Positions 1 to 11,059 of a DNA stretch of 64,000 nucleotides are shown piece by piece. Position numbers and translations under genes: made by a program. The notes under the pieces were generated by a model, which was not told the DNA's origin, did not search any database, and saw nothing but the letters and a program-made list of their open reading frames with translations. The first letter of the stretch is position 1. Every line of letters begins with the position of its first letter. This stretch comes from Pseudomonas sp. ML2-2023-3 (GTDB lineage: Bacteria; Pseudomonadota; Gammaproteobacteria; Pseudomonadales; Pseudomonadaceae): assembly GCF_037055275.1 (NCBI RefSeq), contig NZ_CP146343.1, positions 5,115,001 through 5,179,000 of the forward strand, read 5' to 3'.

Positions 1-661
<661 letters not shown>

Positions 662-810
662 AAACATCTTTGGGTTTTTAAGAAACCCTAAACTTGGCTC
701 AGCAATCGTTGGTTACATCTTTGATTTCTCGCGGAGTAACTTGTGATGCTGATAATCTTGTTGACTATCAGTCTGACTCCACAAGCACCCACACGAATTG
801 CTTGATTCAG

Positions 811-822
811 TTGTTAAAGAGC
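811..822 (-). promoter_or_regulatory. rRNA boxA antitermination site
   Basis: On the minus strand this reads GCTCTTTAACAA, matching the bacterial boxA consensus (TGCTCTTTAACA). It lies in the 16S leader, between the promoter-proximal region and the mature 16S 5' end, where NusB/NusE-dependent antitermination complexes load. The leader from 662 to 855 carries no gene. Confidence 0.85.
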
Positions 823-855
823 GGTTGGTTTAGCTTTCGCTGAACCGAGGCGCGC

Positions 856-883
856 ATTCTACAGCAGCCTCTGTTACTGTCAA
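856..883 (-). promoter_or_regulatory. rRNA operon promoter, gene-proximal
   Basis: On the minus strand: -35 TTGACA (878-883), 16-bp spacer, -10 TAGAAT (856-861), followed by a G+C-rich discriminator (GCGCGCCTCGG) typical of stringently controlled rRNA promoters. An A+T-rich stretch just upstream of the -35 (TCTTAAAATAA) could act as an UP element. Spacing and hexamers are near consensus. Confidence 0.8.
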
Positions 884-964
884 GCGGTTATTTTAAGATG
901 TTTTCAAAGTTTCCTCTGCAACATCAACCACTTGCGCTTTCGATCTCTCGTTAGCGGGAGGTGA

Positions 965-992
965 ATTCTACAGCGTTGCACGCTGCTGTCAA
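965..992 (-). promoter_or_regulatory. rRNA operon promoter, middle
   Basis: On the minus strand: -35 TTGACA (987-992), 16-bp spacer, -10 TAGAAT (965-970). The hexamers and spacer length are the same as in the gene-proximal promoter 109 bp downstream, so this is a second tandem rRNA promoter. Confidence 0.78.
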
Positions 993-1098
993 CACCTCAT
1001 TTCCTACTTCGATGACTTGAAGCTGACACCGCCGAAAACTAATCCAACTCATTGAAACTCAAGGAGTTTTTCGTTTCGACTGCGCCGGAAGTGGGCGA

Positions 1099-1126
1099 AT
1101 TATAGGCCGTTACAGATCTGAGTCAA
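1099..1126 (-). promoter_or_regulatory. rRNA operon promoter, distal (overlaps msrQ stop)
   Basis: On the minus strand: -35 TTGACT (1121-1126), 16-bp spacer, -10 TATAAT (1099-1104). The -35 overlaps the last codons and stop of msrQ, and the A+T-rich sequence upstream of it lies in the msrQ coding end. The 16-bp spacer matches the other two promoters of the set. Confidence 0.7.
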
Positions 1127-1755
1127 GGGTTAATTTTCACTCTTGATACCGATATCGGTTTCTTCTTATATAGACGCGGAATTCGACTCATGACCACGGG
1201 TATTCGCAGCATCAGCAGGCACACACCTATAAAGGCATAAACCGACCATTCCTTGAGGTCCGCCCGCACAATCCAAAGCATATGCAGCAACCCCAATCCT
1301 ACAACCACATACACCAGACGATGGAGTTTCTTCCAGCGCGCACCCAGCCGCCGCTGACTGTATCGATTTGAAGTCACTGCCAAGGCCAGCAAACACAGAA
1401 AACCCAGAGCACCTACAATAATGTAGGGCCGCTTGCGCAACTCCACACCCAGCTGCGACCAGTCAAACCCCAGCACGAAAGTCAGGTATGAACACACATG
1501 CAGCACCACATAGGCAAAACACCACAAGCCTATCTGGCGACGCACTGCAATCCATCCAGGCCACCCCGTAAGCTTTTGCATCGGCGTCATGCTCAGTGTT
1601 ACCAGCAGCAGAATAAGCGCCCCCAACCCCAGCCTATCAACCAGCACCTTTCCCGGATCCGGGCCCAAGGCAAAGATCCAGGCCTCATAAAGCCAGTACA
1701 AAGGCCACACAGCCGCTGCTGCAAAGACCCCAATACGCCAAGAAAGGAACTTCAT
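1123..1755 (-). CDS. msrQ: MsrQ, heme-binding membrane subunit of the MsrPQ sulfoxide reductase
   Basis: Predicted 210-residue inner-membrane protein that passes quinol-derived electrons to periplasmic MsrP for repair of oxidised methionines. About six hydrophobic helices can be read (near residues 8-28, 43-60, 75-95, 111-129, 145-163, 172-189). Candidate heme-ligand histidines are His86, His145 and His158, in the YedZ/ferric-reductase-like arrangement. The start abuts the msrP stop, so the pair is translationally coupled. Length fits the family (about 200-210). The end of the gene hosts the -35 of an rRNA promoter. Confidence 0.95.
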   Translation of the reverse strand: MKFLSWRIGVFAAAAVWPLYWLYEAWIFALGPDPGKVLVDRLGLGALILLLVTLSMTPMQKLTGWPGWIAVRRQIGLWCFAYVVLHVCSYLTFVLGFDWSQLGVELRKRPYIIVGALGFLCLLALAVTSNRYSQRRLGARWKKLHRLVYVVVGLGLLHMLWIVRADLKEWSVYAFIGVCLLMLRIPVVMSRIPRLYKKKPISVSRVKINP

Positions 1756-2768
1756 CAGTAGTTCTTCCGTAAATCGAGACCCGCATATAAAGAAGCCACT
1801 TCATCCGCGTACCCGTTAAACATCTGGGTATCACGCACATTAGGACTGAACAGGCCGCTCGGCAGACGCCGCTCACGCGCCTGCGTCCATCGCGGATGAT
1901 CGACCTGCGGATTCACATTTGCGTAGAAGCCGTACTCATCCGCAGCGATGCTCTGCCAAGTGGTTTTCGGCTGCTCCTCCACCAGGCTGATTCTCACAAT
2001 GGATTTCACACTTTTAAACCCGTACTTCCAAGGCACGACCAAACGTAGCGGCGCTCCATTCTGATTCGGCAATTCGCGCCCATACATGCCCACTGCCAAA
2101 ATCGCCAGCGGGTTCATCGCTTCATCCAGACGCAACCCCTCAACATAGGGCCAGTCAATCAAGGCGAAACCCGAGCGCTGCCCCGGCATGACCTTCGGAT
2201 CCTGTAAGGTTTCAAAGCGTATAAATTTGGCTTTCGACGTCGGCTCCACCTGCTTGAGCAATGCCGATATGGGAAAGCCCATCCATGGAATAACCATTGA
2301 CCAGGCCTCTACGCAACGCAAACGATAGATCCGCTCTTCCAACTGATAAGGCTTCATGAAGTCTTCAAGGGCATAGCGACCCGGCTTGCCCACTTCCCCA
2401 TCCACGACCACCGTCCAAGGCTCGGTTTTCAAGGCACCAGCATTCTGCGCCGGATCCCCCTTGTCGGTCCCGAACTCATAGAAGTTGTTGTAGTGCGTTG
2501 CGTCCTTGAAAGGCGTGATCGCCTCCCCGCTAACCGTGACAGCCTGCCATTTGGTCTGCGGGAGCTTATCGGCAAACCATGCCGGCGCCCTGCCCGGCTC
2601 GACATCCGCGTAACGCACCGCATCTTCGGCGCTGGCCCAACGCGGTAGCGCGCCTACAGCCAATCCGGCAAGCGAGCTGCCAAGTAATGCACGACGGGAT
2701 AAATAGAAGGATTCAGGCGTAACGTCCGACTCTTTGCAGTCGGACGCCTTAGGAAGCTTGATAAGCAT
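1755..2768 (-). CDS. msrP: MsrP, periplasmic molybdopterin methionine sulfoxide reductase
   Basis: Catalytic subunit (337 aa) that reduces methionine sulfoxide in periplasmic proteins. A twin-arginine signal is visible (SRRALLG at residues 24-30, hydrophobic segment, A-S-A cleavage region near 45-47), as expected for a folded Mo-cofactor enzyme exported by Tat. The likely Mo-ligating cysteine is Cys152 in RLRCVEAWS, a motif typical of the sulfite oxidase/YedY fold. It is the first gene of the msrPQ pair; pssA lies 63 bp upstream on the same strand. Confidence 0.96.
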   Translation of the reverse strand: MLIKLPKASDCKESDVTPESFYLSRRALLGSSLAGLAVGALPRWASAEDAVRYADVEPGRAPAWFADKLPQTKWQAVTVSGEAITPFKDATHYNNFYEFGTDKGDPAQNAGALKTEPWTVVVDGEVGKPGRYALEDFMKPYQLEERIYRLRCVEAWSMVIPWMGFPISALLKQVEPTSKAKFIRFETLQDPKVMPGQRSGFALIDWPYVEGLRLDEAMNPLAILAVGMYGRELPNQNGAPLRLVVPWKYGFKSVKSIVRISLVEEQPKTTWQSIAADEYGFYANVNPQVDHPRWTQARERRLPSGLFSPNVRDTQMFNGYADEVASLYAGLDLRKNY

Positions 2769-2831
2769 GACAACTCCGCAGTATTGGAGGACTGATGCAC
2801 CAATAGACTACGGAGTATGGGAGAAATTACA

Positions 2832-3689
2832 TCACTCGGCGTTTTTGTTACGGCGCAAACGCAACAAGTACTGGATAGGTCCCGATGCCGCATACGCCAG
2901 GAATGCCAACAACAGGATGCGCGGCGGGTCGCTGAACACAACAGCAAACACCAACACTACCGCCAGGATGGCCACGAAAGGAACGCGCCCTTTCAAATCC
3001 AGCTCTTTAAAGCTGTTGTACTTGATATTGCTGACCATCAGCATACCGGCTGCAGCCACCAGCAGCGCAACCAGGAACGACATTTTCGAACCCTGGATTC
3101 CGTAATCACTGAACGCCCAAACGATACCCGCCACTACACCAGCAGCAGCCGGACTGGCCAGACCTATGAAGTAACGCTTATCCGCTTTACCTACCTGGGT
3201 GTTAAAACGCGCCAGACGCAATGCAGCCCCCGCGACATAGATGAAAGCCACCATCCAGCCCACCTTGCCCATATCACCCAGGGCCCAGCCAAAGGCCAGC
3301 AATGCAGGTGCAACGCCAAAGGCAACCATGTCCGACAAGGAATCGTACTCGGCGCCAAAAGCACTTTCAGTATTGGTCATACGGGCTACGCGGCCATCGA
3401 GACCGTCCAGCACCATTGCGACAAAGATCGCGATAGCAGCAAACGCAAAATACTTGCTTGCTCCTGCAGCATCACCCGCACTCATCGCGCTTTGCGCACT
3501 CATGGAGCTGATGATCGAATAAAAACCGGCGAACAGGTTCGCGGTGGTGAACAGGTTCGGCAGCAGATAGATACCACGATGCCGGACTTTACGGCCTTCG
3601 GCGTCATGCCCTTCTTCGACATGCTCATCGATAGGCAGCAGGCTATCGGCGTCTGAAGCCGCTTTTGGCTCTTCGGGACGTTCGCTCAT
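2832..3689 (-). CDS. pssA: CDP-diacylglycerol--serine O-phosphatidyltransferase (PssA)
   Basis: Membrane enzyme making phosphatidylserine from CDP-diacylglycerol and serine, the committed step to phosphatidylethanolamine. The CDP-alcohol phosphatidyltransferase signature D-G-x2-A-R-x8-G-x3-D-x3-D is complete (Asp98 to Asp120), with several hydrophobic helices around it. I place the start at the ATG at 3689 (285 aa) rather than 54 bases upstream, because AAGG lies 8 nt before it (GCAAGGTAATGTCC). The hydrophilic, acidic N-terminus of about 40 residues is usual in Pseudomonas. It lies between ilvC and msrP with its own short intergenic regions. Confidence 0.93.
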   Translation of the reverse strand: MSERPEEPKAASDADSLLPIDEHVEEGHDAEGRKVRHRGIYLLPNLFTTANLFAGFYSIISSMSAQSAMSAGDAAGASKYFAFAAIAIFVAMVLDGLDGRVARMTNTESAFGAEYDSLSDMVAFGVAPALLAFGWALGDMGKVGWMVAFIYVAGAALRLARFNTQVGKADKRYFIGLASPAAAGVVAGIVWAFSDYGIQGSKMSFLVALLVAAAGMLMVSNIKYNSFKELDLKGRVPFVAILAVVLVFAVVFSDPPRILLLAFLAYAASGPIQYLLRLRRNKNAE

Positions 3690-3792
3690 GGACATTACCT
3701 TGCAACGATATGGAAAGTTTCGGTGGAAGCTTGGGGCCAGCACACACCCGCAAACGATCCTGCTTTATACCAGAAGCTGTCGCTTAAACGAA

Positions 3793-3816
3793 AAAACGCG
3801 GCCTAGGCCGCGTTTT
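3793..3816 (-). terminator. Terminator after ilvC
   Basis: Perfect hairpin AAAACGCGGCC/GGCCGCGTTTT, with a run of Ts on the minus-strand 3' side. It sits 17 bp after the ilvC stop and ends the ilvIHC transcript. A shorter T run also follows on the plus strand. Confidence 0.85.
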
Positions 3817-3832
3817 CTCTACAGGCTAAAAC

Positions 3833-4858
<1,026 letters not shown>

Positions 4859-4898
4859 TTATATCCAGGCCATTCAGGCCAATTAGCATTTGTTAGTT

Positions 4899-5390
4899 TT
4901 AGATGCTGAGTACTTTGTCGCCACGGGCAATCCCGGTGACGCCACTGCGAACTGTTTCCAGGATCGAGGCGGTACCAATCGACTGAATGAAACTGTCGAG
5001 CTTCTCACTGGTTCCTGTCAACTGCACGGTGTACACACTGGCGCTGACATCAACGATCTGCCCACGAAATATGTCCGTGGTGCGTTTGATTTCTGCGCGC
5101 TGTGCACCCGTTGCCTTGACCTTGACCAACATCAGTTCACGCTCGATATGAGCACTTTCCGACAGGTCAACCAGCTTGACCACTTCGATCAGCTTGTTCA
5201 GGTTTTTAGTGATCTGCTCGATCACTTCATCATGGCCCACCGTGGTCAGCGTCAGACGCGACAAAGTCGGGTCTTCGGTTGGCGCTACAGTCAGGCTTTC
5301 GATGTTGTAGTTACGTTGCGAGAAAAGCCCAACAACGCGAGACAAGGCGCCCGGTTCGTTTTCAAGAAGCAAGGAAATAATGTGCCGCAT
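4899..5390 (-). CDS. ilvH: Acetolactate synthase regulatory (small) subunit IlvH
   Basis: Regulatory subunit (163 aa) that activates IlvI and gives valine feedback inhibition. The N-terminal ACT domain starts MRHIISLLLENEPGALSRV, with the Asn-Glu-Pro-Gly-Ala-Leu loop where valine binds in the family. A C-terminal ACT-like domain follows from about residue 80. The start at 5390 gives the normal family length; it lies 2 bp after the ilvI stop, so the subunits are translationally coupled. Confidence 0.97.
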   Translation of the reverse strand: MRHIISLLLENEPGALSRVVGLFSQRNYNIESLTVAPTEDPTLSRLTLTTVGHDEVIEQITKNLNKLIEVVKLVDLSESAHIERELMLVKVKATGAQRAEIKRTTDIFRGQIVDVSASVYTVQLTGTSEKLDSFIQSIGTASILETVRSGVTGIARGDKVLSI

Positions 5391-5392
5391 GA

Positions 5393-7117
5393 TTAAGTGC
5401 GCTCCGTCTTGCTCAGCCACATGTCGCGCATGGAGCCATCTTTGATCTGCATCGGATAAACGTGCTCACTGGTATCAACCTGAATATCCAGGAACACCAG
5501 GCGATCCTTCATGGCAAAAGCTTCTTCCATCTTTGGCTTCAGGTCTTTCAGATCAGTGATCCGGATACCTACATGCCCATAAGCCTCAGCCAGCTTGACG
5601 AAATCAGGCAGCGACTCCATGTACGAATGCGAATGACGACTGCCGTAGTTCATGTCCTGCCACTGACGCACCATTCCCAGCACGCCGTTGTTGAGGCTGA
5701 TGATTTTTACTGGCAAGCCATACTGCAAACACGTCGACAGCTCCTGAATGTTCATCTGAATACTGCCCTCGCCTGTTACACAGGCAACGTCAGCCTCAGG
5801 GAAACTCAGTTTTACGCCCATCGCCGCCGGGAAGCCGAACCCCATCGTGCCCAGGCCGCCAGAGTTGATCCAGCGATTAGGCTTGTTGAAGCGGTAATAC
5901 TGGGCCGCAAACATTTGATGCTGACCCACATCGGATGTTACGTACGCATCACCCTTGGTCACTTCGCAAAGCATCTCGATAACAGCCTGAGGCTTGATCT
6001 TGCTGCCGTCACCCTTGTCATAAGGGAACAGGCCGCGATCGCCACGCCATTCGTCGATCTGCTTCCACCAACTGGAAACTGCCTCTGGATTTGGCTTCTC
6101 GCCAATGTCCTTGAGGATTGCGACCATCTCGGTGAGCACACTCTCCACCGGACCCACGATCGGTACATCGGCCTTGATGGTTTTGGAAATGGACGCCGGG
6201 TCGATATCGATATGGATGATCTTGGCGTTCGGGCAGAACTTGGACGGACCGTTGATTACGCGGTCATCAAAGCGTGCGCCTACAGCCAGAATCACATCAG
6301 CATTGTGCATGGTCATGTTGGCAGTGAAGCTGCCGTGCATGCCGAGCATGCCGACGAACTGACGGTCTGTGCCAGGGTAGGCACCCAAGCCCATCAGCGT
6401 ATTGGTTACAGGCACGTTGAGCATTTTTGCCAGCTCGGTCAGCGGAGCCGAACCGCCGCCCAAAATTACGCCGCCGCCTGCATAAAGCACAGGGCGCTTG
6501 GCTGCCAGAAGCATCTCTGCCGCCTTGCGAATCTGGCCTGAGTGACCACGCAAGGCCGGGCTGTAAGAACGCAGCTTGGCTTTTTTCGGGAAAACGTATT
6601 CGAACTTCTCGGCCGGGTTGGTCATGTCTTTCGGGATATCGACCACAACCGGACCAGGACGGCCGGATTGAGCGAGGTAGAACGCCTTTTTCATGACCTC
6701 CGGGATTTCCGAAGCATGCTTGATCATAAAGCTGTGCTTCACGATGGGCCGGGAGATACCGATCATGTCGGTTTCCTGGAAAGCATCAGTCCCGACCATG
6801 GTGCTAGGCACCTGACCAGAAATGATCACCATCGGAATGGAGTCCATGTAGGCAGTGGCAATCCCGGTAATGGCATTGGTTGCTCCCGGTCCGGAAGTGA
6901 CCAGAACTACACCGGCCTTACCCGTTGCACGGGCATAGCCGTCAGCCATGTGGGTAGCCGCTTGTTCGTGGCGAACCAGGATGTGGGTAACTTCCGGTTC
7001 TTTGAACAAAGCGTCGTAGACATGCAGCAGAGCACCACCAGGGTACCCGTAGATATATTTGACACCTTCGTCGCGCAAAAAGCGCACGAGCATCTCACCG
7101 CCAGATAAAAGCTCCAC
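5393..7117 (-). CDS. ilvI: Acetolactate synthase catalytic (large) subunit IlvI
   Basis: Thiamine diphosphate- and FAD-dependent enzyme joining pyruvate with pyruvate or 2-oxobutyrate, the first common step of branched-chain amino acid synthesis. The catalytic Glu is Glu51 ([15 protein letters not shown]). The C-terminal ThDP/Mg motif is GEGSIQMN at about 449-456, where most family members have GDG. The GTG at 7117 is chosen as start because AGAGG lies properly spaced upstream; it gives 574 aa beginning [10 protein letters not shown]. First gene of the ilvIHC operon, behind a long leader. Confidence 0.96.
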   Translation of the reverse strand: MELLSGGEMLVRFLRDEGVKYIYGYPGGALLHVYDALFKEPEVTHILVRHEQAATHMADGYARATGKAGVVLVTSGPGATNAITGIATAYMDSIPMVIISGQVPSTMVGTDAFQETDMIGISRPIVKHSFMIKHASEIPEVMKKAFYLAQSGRPGPVVVDIPKDMTNPAEKFEYVFPKKAKLRSYSPALRGHSGQIRKAAEMLLAAKRPVLYAGGGVILGGGSAPLTELAKMLNVPVTNTLMGLGAYPGTDRQFVGMLGMHGSFTANMTMHNADVILAVGARFDDRVINGPSKFCPNAKIIHIDIDPASISKTIKADVPIVGPVESVLTEMVAILKDIGEKPNPEAVSSWWKQIDEWRGDRGLFPYDKGDGSKIKPQAVIEMLCEVTKGDAYVTSDVGQHQMFAAQYYRFNKPNRWINSGGLGTMGFGFPAAMGVKLSFPEADVACVTGEGSIQMNIQELSTCLQYGLPVKIISLNNGVLGMVRQWQDMNYGSRHSHSYMESLPDFVKLAEAYGHVGIRITDLKDLKPKMEEAFAMKDRLVFLDIQVDTSEHVYPMQIKDGSMRDMWLSKTERT

Positions 7118-7412
7118 GTTGTTCACCTCTAAAACGCCAGAATACCGTTCACAAAAATACGAACGGGTCTTAATAGGTTTACTTTTCAGCAGAGCATGAG
7201 CGACGGTGGTCGCCGACTACGTCAGCACTGACTGAGCAAGTATTGGGAGCTCCCCAAGTGTTGCGGGGGTTTCCCACCCAGCGCGAGGTAACGCGTTGCG
7301 GGTGTAGCAGGTCGGCGCGGGTGTGCGCCTCATGATCTGCTGAGAGGGTCTGCTTCTGGCAGTCCCTCTACAGCGGGACTTCGATTCTTGTCATTAGGCC
7401 TGCCCAAGTCAA
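7118..7412 (-). promoter_or_regulatory. ilvIHC promoter and long leader
   Basis: Candidate promoter on the minus strand: TTGACT (7407-7412), 17-bp spacer, AAGAAT (7384-7389). This gives a 5' leader of about 250 nt. The leader holds small hairpins (AGTCCC/GGGACT at about 7361-7380; TTGGG/CCCAA near 7240-7256) and an ORF of 38 codons (7217-7333) without a ribosome-binding site. It shows no run of Leu/Val/Ile codons and no U-tract terminator, so a classical attenuator is not evident. The rest, up to 7526, holds nothing further that I recognise. Confidence 0.5.
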
Positions 7413-7526
7413 GCCATCTATGAGATTTATTTTCATAAATTGACAGGAACGCACAAAAAAACGCGTGAAACGCCAGAAACTGACAAGAAAATGGATGACT
7501 GACAGTAAAAGCTGGCAGCCATGACC

Positions 7527-7862
7527 TCAGGCGGAGGGGCTAATCAGCAGATCAAAACCTTCGAAGTGCTTGAGCAGTGGCTTCCAGTTTCCGCGACGCT
7601 GAGCAAAAACCTGATCAGCCATATGCCGAATACCCGAAACATTTGGCAGTGGCAGGCCCTGCTCAACAATGACTTTCATCTTCGGCAGGAAGATCCACTG
7701 CACCCACAGTTCAAAATCGAGCCGGTCGACGCTGAACGGCTCCTGGCTGGACAAGTCGTGCTCCGTAGGAACCTTGTCGCTCCACAACCCCTGCGTGCGC
7801 ATTTCCTGCTCGATGAGCAACAAGAACCCGGCGACTTCAGGAGTACGGGAATCCATGACCAT
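7527..7862 (-). CDS. YqcC family protein (DUF446)
   Basis: Small soluble protein (111 aa) resembling YqcC, a family of unknown biochemical role. The recognisable core is PFSVDRLDFELWVQWIFLPK, followed by a helical C-terminus. Its start codon overlaps the stop of the upstream lipoprotein gene (TGATG), so it is translated in the mrcB-lipoprotein-yqcC unit. An alternative ATG two codons later is equally possible. No signal peptide or membrane segment. Confidence 0.85.
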   Translation of the reverse strand: MVMDSRTPEVAGFLLLIEQEMRTQGLWSDKVPTEHDLSSQEPFSVDRLDFELWVQWIFLPKMKVIVEQGLPLPNVSGIRHMADQVFAQRRGNWKPLLKHFEGFDLLISPSA

Positions 7863-8602
7863 CAGAGGCTGACCTTGGCTTTTTGACGGGCCAGTGCAGC
7901 GCCTGCAGCATCGCCCTGTTTCTCACGCGCCTGGGCAATCAAGCCCCACAGACTGGCCTGCAGGTCCGGACGACCATTGGCGAACGTCAAACCGCGACGG
8001 GCAAACTGCTCCGCCTGAGCGGCGTCACCTTGTGCCATCCGCACTTGCGCCAAGCGATAGAGTACTTGCGGCTCCCGAGGCGCCACGCGCTGAGCACGCT
8101 CAAGACTCGACGAAGCGCCATTCAAGTCACCGCTCGACTGTTGCTGCTGAGCAGTGGTAAGCAACGCCAGCACTGGACCATCCAGCTGCTCGTCGGCAGC
8201 CAGAACGCCGCTACTGCTCGATGGAATTCCGCTTGGCGTAATCGGCGCCGGGGCGCTGTACGTATTACCCGGTGTATAGCTGCCCGTGCTGATGGGCGCT
8301 GCCGCCGGGCCAGGCGTAATCGGTCCGGGCGTGAACGGCTGGGTGCTGATCGGCGTAGATACGCTTGCAGCGCCACCCGGGATCATCACGACAACGCCCG
8401 AGTCCTCGGTAATCGTGCGCGCCTGAGTAGCACGCGGCGCAGTGGCCTGTGGGTAGTTTCCAGTCGTACGCTGGGCCGAAACTCGTTCGTTATTCGACAC
8501 CGCCACACCAGAATCGACCACAGGGATCGAACCCTGAGGCACGCTGGCACAACCATTGAGCAAAGCCAGGGCTGAAACAGCCGCAATCCACAACTTATTC
8601 AC
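7862..8602 (-). CDS. lpoP: TPR outer-membrane lipoprotein, probable PBP1b activator LpoP
   Basis: 246 aa. The signal peptide ends in the lipobox LNGC (Cys18), so the mature protein should be lipidated. Residues 45-140 are Pro/Ser/Thr/Ala-rich and probably disordered, a flexible tether through the periplasm. Residues 140-246 form TPR-like helices (EPQVLYRLAQVRMAQGDAAQ, then a second A-G-R-P-D repeat). It lies 16 bp downstream of mrcB on the same strand. In P. aeruginosa an OM lipoprotein with this architecture, next to the PBP1b gene, activates PBP1b. The name is inferred from architecture and position. Confidence 0.78.
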   Translation of the reverse strand: MNKLWIAAVSALALLNGCASVPQGSIPVVDSGVAVSNNERVSAQRTTGNYPQATAPRATQARTITEDSGVVVMIPGGAASVSTPISTQPFTPGPITPGPAAAPISTGSYTPGNTYSAPAPITPSGIPSSSSGVLAADEQLDGPVLALLTTAQQQQSSGDLNGASSSLERAQRVAPREPQVLYRLAQVRMAQGDAAQAEQFARRGLTFANGRPDLQASLWGLIAQAREKQGDAAGAALARQKAKVSL

Positions 8603-8618
8603 GTAAAACCCTCTTTGC

Positions 8619-10943
8619 TTAATTCAACCAGCCCTTGACCCAATCCATCACGGCCTCACCTGAAGCAGGCGCCTGCCCGCCACAACTGGTCCCCGCTGGC
8701 GGCTCACTGCCGCGAATATACGGCATCTGTACCGCGCCAGGGCAGCTGGCGTCAGATCCTTGACCCGTATGCGGATCAATCCAGGCCTGAACAATGTTAT
8801 CGGGCTGAGGCATATCGAGCGGCAGCGGGTCAGCTTTCTTCATAAAGCTGGTCCACACTTGCAGAGCACCGGTTGCGCCGGTAAACGGCGTTTTGCCGTT
8901 GTCGTCGCGACCCAGCCAGACCACTGCCAGCAAGTCCTGACTAAAACCTGCGAACCAGCTGTCACGCGAATCGTTACTGGTACCGGTCTTGCCTGCCAAC
9001 GCAAGATTCCTGGGCAGTACGTTATAAACCGAACGCCCCGTACCTTCGCGCATTACATGCTGCATCGCATTCTGGATCAGGAAGATAGAACCCGGATCGA
9101 AGCGTTGCTGGATCTGGAACGGATAGCGCTTGAGTGGCTCGCCTTCTGCTGTCAGTACACTGCGAATCCCGCGCATCGGCGTATTAAAGCCGCCGTTGGC
9201 CAAGGTCTGATACATGGTCGCCACTTCCATCGGGCTCAATGCACCGGCACCCAGCAACATGGACGGGAACGCCGGGAACTGACGCTCAACCCCCAGTCGC
9301 GCCAAGGTCTTGAGCACATTAGGCACGCCGACTTCCTGCCCCAGTCTTACAGTACCCAGGTTGTAGGAGTTCATCATCGACTGGTAGAGGAAAACCGTGC
9401 CATGAGAACGCCGGTCATAGTTCTGAGGCTTCCAGACCTGACCGTCCGCGCCTTTGATCGACAACGGATCATCTGACAGCCAACTGGTCAGCGTGTACTG
9501 ACTCGGCCGCTCAAGCGCCGTGAGATACACCGCAGGCTTGATCAACGAACCGATGGGCCGTACCGCATCCAGGGCACGGTTAAAACCTGCAAAGCGCGGT
9601 GCACGGCTGCCGATCAGGGCCTGAACCTCACCGGTTTCGGGATTCGTGACCACCATTGCGGCTTCCACTTCATCCGAACCCTTACGCCCGGTCAGACGCT
9701 TGAAGGTCTCACCCATTGCGGCTTCAGACTTCATCTGCAGGATCGGGTCGAAGCTGGTAAAAATCCTCAACCCCTCTTCGGTCAAGTCTTCATCTCGATA
9801 ATCTTCACGTAACTGACGCTTTACCAGATCCAGAAAACCCGGGAACGAGCTGTCTGCCAGACTGCCACGCGTGGTCACGCCCAGTGGCATTTTCTTGGCA
9901 GCAGCCACTTGCTCAGACGTTGCAACACCTTGCTGCTCAAGCAAGTCGAGTACCAGATTACGGCGAACAAGCGCTCGCTCAGGGTAGCGTCGCGGATTGT
10001 AGGCAGATGGCCCTTTGACCATGCCTACCAGCAGCGCCACTTGATGCAACTTGAGCTCGGCCAGCGGCTGGCTGAAGAAGAACTGACTGGCCAGGCCAAA
10101 GCCATGAACAGCCCGTTGACCGTCTTGACCTACAAACACTTCGTTGAGATATGCCTCAAGGATTTCGCGCTTGTCGTAATGCATCTCAAGCAACAAGGCC
10201 ATCATCGCTTCAGTCAACTTGCGGCTCAGACTGCGCTCGTTGGTCAGGTAGAAGTTCTTGACCAACTGCTGAGTCAATGTGCTGCCGCCCTGACGCATTT
10301 GCCCGGCCGAGGTATTGACCCACATGGCACGTGCGATCGACTTTGGCGACACGCCAAAGTGATGATAAAAATCGCGATCCTCTACCGTTACCAGCGTTTC
10401 AAGCAGAAACGGCGGCACTTGATCGATATTGATCAGGATCCGGTCTTCGAGGTTTTTCGGATAGAGGCCACCGATCAGCAACGGCTCAAGGCGCACCACA
10501 GGCAGCTTGGAACCATTGGTCGATGACAGCTCTGCTACATAGTCACCAGAAAAACGTACACGTACCGGCTGTGCCTGTTCAGCACCTTCATAAAACTGGA
10601 AGCCACGGGTATTGAGGTCGACCGTGTTGCCATTGACTGCTGCGGCACCAGGGCCATTGGCCACGCTTTCACGGCGGTAGCCCAGCGCATCGAGCTCCGT
10701 GAGGAAGTCATTCTTGCTCAGCTTCTGGCCGACGAACAGCTCCAGCGGCCGGGCATAAACCTTGGCCGGGATGGTCCAGCGCTTGCCGGAGAACTTCTCC
10801 TGCACGATGGCATCCAGATAGACGGCAAAACCTGCCAGCACCACCAGACCGACCAGACTGAGCTTGATTGCCCAGCCCAGCCAGGGCCGAAGGCCGCCAG
10901 AAGGACGTTTGGAACGAGAACGAGGAGATCGGGTACGAGTCAT
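8619..10943 (-). CDS. mrcB: Penicillin-binding protein 1B (bifunctional transglycosylase/transpeptidase)
   Basis: Class A PBP of 774 aa that polymerises and cross-links peptidoglycan. A basic cytoplasmic N-terminus is followed by one TM helix (about 25-45). The glycosyltransferase domain has VEDRDFYHHFG and GGSTLTQQLVKN. The transpeptidase domain has the SxxK motif (S-L-I-K in RPIGSLIKP), SYN and KTGTS. Downstream lie its probable lipoprotein activator and yqcC. It is divergent from the gene at 11060; the 116 bp between them must hold both promoters. Confidence 0.97.
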   Translation of the reverse strand: MTRTRSPRSRSKRPSGGLRPWLGWAIKLSLVGLVVLAGFAVYLDAIVQEKFSGKRWTIPAKVYARPLELFVGQKLSKNDFLTELDALGYRRESVANGPGAAAVNGNTVDLNTRGFQFYEGAEQAQPVRVRFSGDYVAELSSTNGSKLPVVRLEPLLIGGLYPKNLEDRILINIDQVPPFLLETLVTVEDRDFYHHFGVSPKSIARAMWVNTSAGQMRQGGSTLTQQLVKNFYLTNERSLSRKLTEAMMALLLEMHYDKREILEAYLNEVFVGQDGQRAVHGFGLASQFFFSQPLAELKLHQVALLVGMVKGPSAYNPRRYPERALVRRNLVLDLLEQQGVATSEQVAAAKKMPLGVTTRGSLADSSFPGFLDLVKRQLREDYRDEDLTEEGLRIFTSFDPILQMKSEAAMGETFKRLTGRKGSDEVEAAMVVTNPETGEVQALIGSRAPRFAGFNRALDAVRPIGSLIKPAVYLTALERPSQYTLTSWLSDDPLSIKGADGQVWKPQNYDRRSHGTVFLYQSMMNSYNLGTVRLGQEVGVPNVLKTLARLGVERQFPAFPSMLLGAGALSPMEVATMYQTLANGGFNTPMRGIRSVLTAEGEPLKRYPFQIQQRFDPGSIFLIQNAMQHVMREGTGRSVYNVLPRNLALAGKTGTSNDSRDSWFAGFSQDLLAVVWLGRDDNGKTPFTGATGALQVWTSFMKKADPLPLDMPQPDNIVQAWIDPHTGQGSDASCPGAVQMPYIRGSEPPAGTSCGGQAPASGEAVMDWVKGWLN

Positions 10944-11059
10944 GGCGCGAGATTATACGCACTTTATTCATGTTCATCATGCGCAGCCCGGCGGTTTGCA
11001 CTCCCGCTGTCAGCCGCCATAATGGCGCATCGAATTTTCCAGACCTTGAAGGATCAACC

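Noticed and set aside
7217..7333. 38-codon ORF in the ilvI leader as an attenuation peptide
   Set aside because: No ribosome-binding site, no cluster of Leu/Val/Ile codons, and no terminator after it.
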